A DNA stretch of 9,222 bases from Actinomycetales bacterium (lineage in GTDB: Bacteria > Actinomycetota > Actinomycetes > Mycobacteriales > Mycobacteriaceae): positions 1-9,222 of the forward strand of contig DUOR01000126.1 of NCBI GenBank assembly GCA_012838715.1, read 5' to 3'. Below are positions 1 through 4,677 of this stretch, piece after piece; the first letter of the stretch is position 1; the number at the start of each line of letters is the position of its first letter. The notes under the pieces were generated by a model. The model did not search any database. It worked only from the letters and a program-made list of their open reading frames with translations, and was not told the DNA's origin. A program made the position numbers and the translations under genes.

Positions 1-1
1 C

Positions 2-565
2 GGCCCCCGCCCCCTCATCGTGCGGCGCCCCGACGACCGTTTCGCCACCACGCACACCGGTTCCTTCCGGGCTTGGGGCGCCGACGTGGACGTGGCCGGC
101 GGCAACCACCTGCCGGAGCTGGTGGCCCGCTGGGTGATCGGGGCGGCCGGCCGGGACGCCGGGGACGTCGACCTTGCGGCCCAGCTGCCCGACCCCTTCG
201 ACTTCCGGGACGTCACCGTCGACGGGGAACCCCGGCCCATCGTCGTCGTGGCGGAGGGACCCGCGGCGCTCACCGCCCGCGCCCCGCTGACGCTTTTGGA
301 CGGGGCGCAGCGCATCGACGACATCTGCGCCGCCATCGCCGCGGGCGACGACGCAGCACTGGCGGAGGGAAGCGACCCCTTCGGGGACGTCGGCCCGTCG
401 GCATGCGCGGAGGTGGGGTTGGGCACCGTCGGCGTATGGCAGGACCTCGCCGCGTTCGGTGCCGCATTGCGTATGGACGCACGCGATTTCACCGCCCACG
501 CGACCTACCGCGACGCCTCCCACGGCGTCGGCTACCACGTCGCCGAATGGGGGTGGACGGCATGA
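2..565 (+). CDS. C-terminal part of a LigB-like (class III extradiol dioxygenase-like) protein, 5' end outside window
   Basis: The frame is open to the left edge, so the gene begins upstream; the GTG at 20 lies inside a hydrophobic stretch (PLIVRRP) and is probably an internal Val. About 187 residues are visible. A conserved-looking [19 protein letters not shown] segment near the left is followed by a [16 protein letters not shown] strand-loop, an alanine-rich helix with [11 protein letters not shown], and a closing GVGYHVAEW motif. This resembles the actinobacterial family encoded next to miaA (Mycobacterium tuberculosis Rv2728c type), usually annotated as LigB-like or extradiol-dioxygenase-like. 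That resemblance is from memory, and no substrate is known to me. No metal ligands can be assigned in the visible half. Its TGA stop overlaps the miaA ATG (ATGA), implying translational coupling. The alternative is an unrelated conserved hypothetical protein. Confidence 0.72.
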   Translation, partial: GPRPLIVRRPDDRFATTHTGSFRAWGADVDVAGGNHLPELVARWVIGAAGRDAGDVDLAAQLPDPFDFRDVTVDGEPRPIVVVAEGPAALTARAPLTLLDGAQRIDDICAAIAAGDDAALAEGSDPFGDVGPSACAEVGLGTVGVWQDLAAFGAALRMDARDFTAHATYRDASHGVGYHVAEWGWTA

Positions 566-1560
566 GCGGGGTGGACGGGATGGACGGCATGGGCGGTGCA
601 TCGGGCATGGACCGGCCCGCTATGCCGACGCCCATCGCGGTCATCGGGCCGACGGCGTCCGGCAAATCTGACCTGGGGCTGTTCCTCGCGGAACGGTTCG
701 ACGGGGAGGTGGTCAACGTCGATTCGATGCAGCTGTACCGCGGCATGGACATCGGCACCGCGAAGCTGACGGTCGCGGAACGCCGCGGCATCCCGCACCA
801 CCAGCTCGACGTCCTCGACGTGACCGAGCCCGCCAGCGTCGCCCGCTACCAGGAGGAAGCCGTCGCCGACGTCGAGGACATCCGCCGCCGCGGCAAGACG
901 CCCATCCTCGTCGGCGGGTCGATGCTGTACGTCCAGGCGCTGGTCGACGACTGGCGCTTCCCGCCGACCGACCCCGCGGTGCGCGCGAAATGGGAGGCCG
1001 TGCAGGACGACATCGGCGTCGAGGCCCTGCACGACCGGCTCGCCGAGGTGGACCCCGGGGCGGCGGCCATCATCGAGCGGCGCGACCCCCGCCGCATCGT
1101 CCGCGCGATGGAGGTCATCGAGTTGACCGGCGAACCCTTCGGCGCCTCCAAGCCGCCCATCGACGCCCCGCCGCGCTGGGGCACCCGCATCCTCGGCCTG
1201 GGCACCGAGGCGGAATGGCTCAACGAACGCATCGACCGCCGCAGCCGCATGATGTTCGACCAGGGGCTCCTCGGCGAGGTCGAGGAGCTCATCGGGCAGG
1301 GGCTGCGCGACGGCGTCACCGCGTCCCGCGCCATCGGGTACGCCCAGGTGCTGGCGCACATGGACGGCGAATACGACCTCGACGAGGCCGTCGAGCGCAC
1401 CATCACCGGCACCCGCCGTTACGTGCGCCGCCAGAAATCCTGGTTCAACCGGGACCCCCGCGTGCAGTGGATCGACGCCGCCGCCACTGGGGCCAACGGT
1501 GTCCGCGGGCAGGCGCTCGCCGCACTGGAAGGGCCGCCCCCGACGCCGCATCAGGCGTAA
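562..1560 (+). CDS. miaA: tRNA dimethylallyltransferase MiaA
   Basis: MiaA transfers the dimethylallyl group from DMAPP to N6 of adenosine 37 in tRNAs reading UNN codons, the first step towards ms2i6A; it is cytosolic. The 332-residue product has the P-loop GPTASGKS (about 29-36), the DSMQLY motif (54-59; its Asp is the family's catalytic residue), [33 protein letters not shown], the [17 protein letters not shown] helix, [11 protein letters not shown], and the closing [21 protein letters not shown]. The start chosen overlaps the upstream stop as ATGA. In-frame ATGs also lie at 580, 589, 607 and 622. Starting at 622 ([11 protein letters not shown]) would put the P-loop about 9 residues in, closer to many MiaA proteins, so the first 20 residues are uncertain. 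It is followed at once by dapF, probably in the same operon. Confidence 0.97.
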   Translation: MSGVDGMDGMGGASGMDRPAMPTPIAVIGPTASGKSDLGLFLAERFDGEVVNVDSMQLYRGMDIGTAKLTVAERRGIPHHQLDVLDVTEPASVARYQEEAVADVEDIRRRGKTPILVGGSMLYVQALVDDWRFPPTDPAVRAKWEAVQDDIGVEALHDRLAEVDPGAAAIIERRDPRRIVRAMEVIELTGEPFGASKPPIDAPPRWGTRILGLGTEAEWLNERIDRRSRMMFDQGLLGEVEELIGQGLRDGVTASRAIGYAQVLAHMDGEYDLDEAVERTITGTRRYVRRQKSWFNRDPRVQWIDAAATGANGVRGQALAALEGPPPTPHQA

Positions 1561-1571
1561 AGTCCGTGCCC

Positions 1572-2726
1572 ATGACGACCTTCGCCAAGGGCCACGGAAC
1601 CGAGAACGACTTCATCATCCTTCCCGACCCCGACGCGCGGCTGGACCTGGGCCCCGAGGTCGTCGCCGCCCTGTGCGACCGCCGCTCCGGCCTGGGCGCC
1701 GACGGCGTGCTCCGCGTCGCCCGCGCGGGTGCGCTTGCCGACGCCGGCGTCCTCGGCAACCTGCCCGACGACGTCGACCCCGGCGACTGGTTCATGGACT
1801 ACCGCAACGCCGACGGCTCCATCGCCGAGATCTGCGGGAACGGCCTCCGCGTATTCGGGCACTACCTGGTCGCGGAGGGTCTGGTTGGCCGCGAGGCCGC
1901 GGATGGCGGGGACGACGCAAATGCCGCGGATGACGGCAACGACACGGGCGTTTCAGGCGACGAGGTCGTTTCCTTTCGCGTCGGCACGCGGGTGGGGGCG
2001 CGCCTGCTGGAAGTCATCGACGGCACCGGCTCCACCGCCACCGTCTCCGTCGAGATGGGGGCGCCGCAGGTTCTCGGGACCGCGACCGCGCACGTTGGTG
2101 GCGCGGTGTACGCGGGCATCGGCGTAAACATGGGTAATCCCCACTTGGCCTGCGTGCTGCCGGGCCACGACGCGCGCTCGCTGCGCGACCTGGACCTGTC
2201 CGCGACCCCGGAAGTCCCGGCGGACATGTTCCCCGACGGGGTGAACCTGGAATTGCTCACGCCGCTGGCCGGGACCCCCGAGCAGGGCGTCGGTGCCGTG
2301 GACATGCGCGTCATCGAACGCGGCGTGGGGGAGACCCGTTCCTGCGGTTCGGGCACCGTCGCCGCCGCCGTCGCCGCGCTTGCCGACGCGGCCGCCCGGC
2401 AACCGGACCTCGACCCCGGCGCCGGGAGTGGCTCGGCATCCGCTGCCGGTGGTTCCGCGGACACTTCGGACACCTCGGACACTTCGGACACCTCGGACAC
2501 CTCGGACACCTCGGACACCTCGGACACCACAGGCACCGCGGGCACCACGGACACCGCATCCGTCCACGGTGCGGGCGCGCCGGATCATCTGGCCGGCGCA
2601 GTGACGGTGCGGGTTCCCGGGGGCGACATCCTCGTCGAGGTCGGCGATGGTTGGTCCCGGCTGACGGGGCCGTCGGTCATCGTCGCCCGCGGCACCGTGG
2701 ACATGGCCGCCCTCGCGCTGCCCTGA
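1572..2726 (+). CDS. dapF: Diaminopimelate epimerase DapF with repeat-rich insertions
   Basis: DapF interconverts LL- and meso-diaminopimelate without cofactor, giving the precursor of lysine and of meso-DAP peptidoglycan. The two catalytic cysteines are visible: Cys88 in EICGNGLR and Cys258 in GETRSCGSGT. Other family motifs are KGHGTENDF at the start, WFMDYRNADGS, GVNMGNPHLACV and VPGGDILVEV. At 384 residues it is about 100 longer than typical DapF (roughly 275-290). The excess sits in an acidic insertion at about residues 106-131 and a Gly/Ser/Asp/Thr-rich insertion at about 276-342 containing seven D-T-S repeats. Both lie between conserved elements, and the C-terminal strands resume normally, so the enzyme is probably functional. 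GTG at 1566 is an alternative start, with an AGG 10 bases upstream; ATG 1572 is less well placed for that AGG. It lies directly downstream of miaA. Confidence 0.96.
   Translation: MTTFAKGHGTENDFIILPDPDARLDLGPEVVAALCDRRSGLGADGVLRVARAGALADAGVLGNLPDDVDPGDWFMDYRNADGSIAEICGNGLRVFGHYLVAEGLVGREAADGGDDANAADDGNDTGVSGDEVVSFRVGTRVGARLLEVIDGTGSTATVSVEMGAPQVLGTATAHVGGAVYAGIGVNMGNPHLACVLPGHDARSLRDLDLSATPEVPADMFPDGVNLELLTPLAGTPEQGVGAVDMRVIERGVGETRSCGSGTVAAAVAALADAAARQPDLDPGAGSGSASAAGGSADTSDTSDTSDTSDTSDTSDTSDTTGTAGTTDTASVHGAGAPDHLAGAVTVRVPGGDILVEVGDGWSRLTGPSVIVARGTVDMAALALP
2460..2522 (+). repeat. Seven 9-bp tandem repeats inside dapF (Asp-Thr-Ser units)
   Basis: The unit GACACCTCG is repeated seven times without interruption; units 1 and 3 have ACT in place of ACC. 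A decayed continuation (DTT-GTA-GTT-DTA) runs to about 2558. The unit is a multiple of three, so copy-number change by slippage keeps dapF in frame. It corresponds to residues about 297-317, a likely disordered loop between the second catalytic cysteine and the C-terminal strands. Confidence 0.95.
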
Positions 2727-2730
2727 CCCG

Positions 2731-2770
2731 GGAAGCCCCGGCGTCTTCCGGGAAGCCCCGGCGTCTTCCG
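2731..2770 (+). repeat. 20-bp direct duplication after dapF, possible terminator
   Basis: Two perfect tandem copies of GGAAGCCCCGGCGTCTTCCG start four bases after the dapF stop. Each copy can fold by GGAAG/CTTCC pairing around a 9-base loop, and the junction CTTCCGGGAAG is itself palindromic. This would be a plausible dapF terminator, but no T-tract follows, so that function is inferred. Confidence 0.6.
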
Positions 2771-3047
2771 GGTTCGCCGAACGTCACTCCGACATGTTCA
2801 ACGTTCCACGAGATGGGAAGGCGCGTGAAGGCGCGTCATTCGTCGGCGCCGAAAATCCGAAGGCCCCTGAAACGCCCGCTCGCGAACTTTCCCGGCTTCT
2901 CCGGGACTGGAGTCCATATCGCCGGTGCCTCGCTCTACGGGCCGATTCCAGGCGATTAAAGGGCATCGTCGAGATTGAGGTTTTTCTCGGCGTTGACGTG
3001 TAGAAATAACAGCCAAATGGAGGTTATTTCGCCGATCCGAAAACGTA

Positions 3048-3101
3048 AATAACCGCGAAGTTGGTGGATTCCGAGCAGAATCCACCAACTTCGCGGTTAT
3101 T
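3048..3101. repeat. Perfect inverted repeat, 24-bp arms, 6-base loop
   Basis: The arm at 3048-3071 (core CCGCGAAGTTGGTGGATTC) is the exact reverse complement of 3078-3101, separated by CGAGCA at 3072-3077. As RNA it would form an unbroken 24-bp stem on either strand, far longer than an ordinary terminator. The short AAATAAC element at its left edge also occurs at 3004-3010, and GTTATTT at 3023-3029, so alternative pairings are possible. Candidates are a strong bidirectional terminator, a dispersed palindromic repeat, or a protein-binding site. Confidence 0.95.
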
Positions 3102-3103
3102 CC

Positions 3104-3123
3104 TTTCCGCGGAAACGCGGAAA
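3104..3123 (+). terminator. 8-bp hairpin with GAAA tetraloop
   Basis: TTTCCGCG at 3104-3111 pairs perfectly with CGCGGAAA at 3116-3123 around the stable GNRA-type loop GAAA. It stands three bases after the large palindrome. Read on the minus strand the stem ends in a run of T, so it may serve transcripts from that side too. The terminator role is inferred from shape and position between convergent genes. Confidence 0.4.
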
Positions 3124-3124
3124 A

Positions 3125-3139
3125 ACCGCGAACTTGGTG
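3125..3139 (+). repeat. Half-copy of the palindrome arm
   Basis: ACCGCGAACTTGGTG matches the left palindrome arm at 3052-3066 at 14 of 15 bases (a C replaces G in the middle) and in the same orientation. The match stops just before the loop-proximal part. It suggests that the arm sequence is a unit that has been duplicated or recognised on its own. Confidence 0.65.
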
Positions 3140-3300
3140 CCGGGGCCCTTGGAGCACGGAGTCGGCTCCTTTGCGAGGCCGTCGCCGGGGCCGGCAGGGG
3201 AAAGCGCCCCCGGAGGACGTCCCCGGTCGGCCCCTCCGAGGGAATCCGGCCGCGATTGGGGGGCTTCCCTGCGCCTCGTGTGACTGGAGGGGCGGCTGGG

Positions 3301-3360
3301 GCAGGGGCCGACAGTGAGGGGCAGGGGCCGACAGTGAGGGGCGGGAACCGACAGCGCGCG
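3301..3360 (+). repeat. Three tandem 20-bp units
   Basis: GCAGGGGCCGACAGTGAGGG occurs twice perfectly (3301-3320 and 3321-3340), followed by a diverged third unit at 3341-3360 that keeps the CCGACAG core. The AGGGGCCGAC within each perfect unit is also the reverse complement of 3226-3235, so the upstream segment can pair with either copy. Confidence 0.85.
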
Positions 3361-3371
3361 GTCGGCGCTGT
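3351..3371 (-). terminator. 7-bp-stem hairpin downstream of the minus-strand gene
   Basis: ACAGCGC at 3351-3357 pairs perfectly with GCGCTGT at 3365-3371 around a 7-base loop. For the minus-strand gene it lies about 75 bases beyond the stop. There is no T-tract directly after it, so the terminator assignment is weak. Confidence 0.3.
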
Positions 3372-3376
3372 ATCGT

Positions 3377-3442
3377 GCGGCCGGACCCGGCGGCGAAAAA
3401 GCGCGCGGCCGGGCCCGGCGGCGAAAAAGCGCGCGGCCGGAC
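3377..3442 (-). repeat. 28-bp tandem units with T-tracts, 3' of the minus-strand gene
   Basis: Two 28-bp units (3377-3404 and 3405-3432) differ at one base, and a 10-base start of a third unit runs to 3442. Each full unit contains CGGCGAAAAAGCGC, which on the minus strand reads as GC-rich sequence, then TTTTT, then GC-rich sequence again. The array begins immediately after the TAG of the minus-strand gene, so its transcript would pass two GC-rich/T5 segments, possibly a duplicated termination signal. Confidence 0.75.
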
Positions 3443-3444
3443 CT

Positions 3445-4230
3445 CTAGTGGGTGCCGCAGCTTCCGCCGGAACCGCAGCCGCAGCCGCCGTCGCCGCAGG
3501 AATCGCCGCAACCGGACGGGGCGATGACGTCGCCGACCATCAGGAACATGCCGCCGACGACCTTGCCGACCTCCGGGGCCGGGGAAACGTCCGCCGGCAG
3601 GCAAAGATCCATGGGCACGGGGGCGGCGACGTGGACGAACCAGAACTCCTGGCCCGTCGTGCGGTTGGTGCGCTTGACGGCCGCGTTGACCACGCCCGAA
3701 ATGAAGGCCGAGGCGTTCGGGGCCTGCGAACCGGCGGTGCCGCCGACAATCGGGGCGGCACCGGTGAAGCGGCATTCGCCGGCCTTGTCGCCGGTGCGGG
3801 CGTGGTAGGCGTCGGCGTCGTCGTCGACGGCGACCTCCATCGCCAGGCCGGCGAGGTTGACGTGCTCGAAGGTCTGCGTGCCCTCGTCGACGAGGAGCGG
3901 CGCCTGCGCCAGGTTGCAGGTGGCGGTGGCGGTGACGGTGTCGAAGGTCTCCGAGGACGGGTCGTCGTCGACGATCTCGACGAGCGCCAGGACGTCGTCA
4001 AGCGCGGAGACGTGCGCGGTGACCTGGGTGAGCCCGCCGAACCCGGCGAAGGAGGAGAAGGGCTCGACGCCGAGGATGTGCAGGCGCGCGCCCGACGGGT
4101 CCTCGAAGCGGACCAGCTGGCCGCCGCGGACCTCGCCGATGACGGAGAGGTGCTCGGTGGCGATGGCCGCCTCGATGGCGTCCTGCCAGCGCGGGTAGTC
4201 GAGGCCGATGCTCTTGAGGTCGGAAGTCAT
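3445..4230 (-). CDS. Unknown 261-aa protein with Gly/Cys-rich C-terminal tail
   Basis: I do not recognise this family. The frame runs from ATG at 4230 to TAG at 3447-3445. The open frame extends further upstream, but those residues look non-coding and cross the promoter region. The first 235 or so residues look like an acidic, soluble globular protein with no signal peptide or clear membrane segment. A VRFEDPSGARLHIL stretch near residue 45 faintly recalls VOC/glyoxalase-fold strands, but I would not assign that. The last 21 residues hold five cysteines (241, 245, 250, 252, 258) among Gly/Ser/Asp and end in Thr-His, a layout that could bind a metal. Three further cysteines are scattered in the body. 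It is divergent from feoABC, so a role in metal handling is possible but is inferred from context only. It is convergent with dapF. Confidence 0.85.
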   Translation of the reverse strand: MTSDLKSIGLDYPRWQDAIEAAIATEHLSVIGEVRGGQLVRFEDPSGARLHILGVEPFSSFAGFGGLTQVTAHVSALDDVLALVEIVDDDPSSETFDTVTATATCNLAQAPLLVDEGTQTFEHVNLAGLAMEVAVDDDADAYHARTGDKAGECRFTGAAPIVGGTAGSQAPNASAFISGVVNAAVKRTNRTTGQEFWFVHVAAPVPMDLCLPADVSPAPEVGKVVGGMFLMVGDVIAPSGCGDSCGDGGCGCGSGGSCGTH

Positions 4231-4238
4231 GGTCAGTG

Positions 4239-4244
4239 AGTCTA
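4239..4244 (-). promoter_or_regulatory. Candidate -10 box (TAGACT) for the minus-strand gene
   Basis: On the minus strand TAGACT is followed by eight bases and then the ATG at 4230. It matches the actinobacterial TAnnnT pattern and would put the transcript start at or next to the A of ATG, giving a leaderless mRNA. No good -35 is seen. A GGAGGGGG run lies just upstream of the box, rather far from the ATG for a ribosome binding site. Confidence 0.35.
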
Positions 4245-4317
4245 ACCCCCTCCGATGCGCATTAAGCAGCCGGTGCTTGCCGACGGGTGAGTCGCGGCAA
4301 ATCCGCACGTGACACGG

Positions 4318-4333
4318 TGTGACGCACCTCGCA
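4318..4333. promoter_or_regulatory. Candidate GlxR (CRP/FNR-type) site
   Basis: TGTGACGCACCTCGCA fits the GlxR/CRP pattern TGTGA-N6-TCACA with a single mismatch (TCGCA). It lies between the divergent genes, about 88 bases from the minus-strand ATG and 122 from the feoA ATG. GlxR is the cAMP-dependent global regulator of corynebacteria. The central TA of the usual consensus is absent, so this is a prediction only. Confidence 0.35.
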
Positions 4334-4376
4334 GAGGGTGAATGGGGGTGGGGGTTTGTCCGGGTTCGAAATGGGG

Positions 4377-4395
4377 CTAGGCTTACCTTAGTAAT
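4377..4395. promoter_or_regulatory. Candidate DtxR/IdeR iron box upstream of feoA
   Basis: The 19-base stretch beginning CTAGGCTTACCTTAG resembles the DtxR-type operator (consensus TTAGGTTAGCCTAACCTAA), with TAGG and CTTAG half-sites forming an imperfect palindrome. By direct alignment I count about 10 of 19 matching consensus positions. It sits about 60 bases upstream of feoA in a locally AT-rich patch where the feo promoter would be expected. DtxR with Fe2+ represses iron-uptake genes, which fits the genes downstream. Confidence 0.5.
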
Positions 4396-4455
4396 TCGAT
4401 AAAGCCTGTACTTATCAATCGCCCCTTCGTCGGGGGCGGGGATTGAGAGCTCGCG

Positions 4456-4677
4456 ATGATGCATTTGGCGGAGGTGCCCGTCGGCGACACCGTCGTCCTG
4501 TCGGCGCCGCGCGCGGAGGCCCGGCTCTGCCGGCGCATGGCCCAACTGGGGCTGCGGCCCGGGATGCGGGTGACCGTCGGGCCGAAGACCGCCGGCGGCG
4601 GCCGCGTCATCCACGTGGGCACCAGCCGCTACGCCATCGACCGCGACACCCTGCGCCAGATGGACGTCCTGCCATGA
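4456..4677 (+). CDS. feoA: Ferrous iron transport protein A (FeoA)
   Basis: A 73-residue SH3-like protein of the usual FeoA size. FeoA is a small cytosolic partner of FeoB and is thought to modulate its transport. Visible family features are an N-terminal L-A-E-V-P-V-G-D-T-V strand, the RRMAQLGLRPGMRVTV segment (the FeoA core L-G-L-x-x-G-x-x-V), and the closing TSRYAIDRDTLRQMDVLP, where Y-A-I-D corresponds to the common 'lr-A-x-x-I' strand. The start is ATG 4456 with GAGAG about six bases upstream; ATG 4459 directly follows and is also possible. The stop overlaps the feoB ATG (ATGA), so translation is probably coupled. Likely iron-controlled through the upstream DtxR-like box. Confidence 0.93.
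   Translation: MMHLAEVPVGDTVVLSAPRAEARLCRRMAQLGLRPGMRVTVGPKTAGGGRVIHVGTSRYAIDRDTLRQMDVLP

Larger units (their letters stand above)
2727..3444. other. Repeat- and hairpin-rich convergent intergenic region, no convincing gene
   Basis: This stretch lies between the stops of dapF (plus) and the minus-strand gene ending at 3445. Short open frames exist on both strands but show no recognisable protein features and run through the palindromes. What it holds is listed separately: a 20-bp duplication, a long perfect palindrome, a GAAA-loop hairpin, a half-copy of the palindrome arm, three 20-bp units, a 7-bp-stem hairpin and 28-bp units. The part at about 2945-3060 is clearly more AT-rich than the flanking genes. 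A role in terminating transcription from both sides is the simplest reading. Confidence 0.6.

Noticed and set aside
532..1551. Long minus-strand open frame opposite miaA
   Set aside because: Its composition is a mirror of miaA codons (Ala/Arg/Asp/Gly-rich), while the plus strand has all MiaA motifs.
1862..2554. Minus-strand frame opposite dapF with Ser-Glu-Val repeats
   Set aside because: The repeats are simply the dapF 9-bp array read backwards; no independent coding evidence.
2794..3003. 69-codon plus-strand open frame after dapF
   Set aside because: No ribosome binding site, no recognisable features, and equally long frames on the other strand; could not be supported as a gene.
3048..3123. 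Terminal inverted repeat or remnant of an insertion sequence
   Set aside because: The arms are six bases apart with no transposase fragment or target duplication visible.
3301..3442. CRISPR-like array
   Set aside because: The units are directly adjacent with no unique spacers, and no cas genes are present.
2798..3775. Minus-strand open frame crossing the intergenic region and the end of the Cys-tailed gene
   Set aside because: It runs through the palindrome and repeats, overlaps a better gene in another frame, and has low-complexity Arg/Pro composition.
3061..4239. 392-codon plus-strand open frame from the palindrome across the minus-strand gene
   Set aside because: It starts in the palindrome, is mostly Ala/Gly/Arg/Val/Asp low complexity and is antisense to the Cys-tailed gene, whose protein looks more natural.
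4421..4437. Small GCCCC/GGGGC hairpin in the feoA leader as a riboswitch
   Set aside because: Only a five-base-pair stem without other structure; no known riboswitch pattern recognised.
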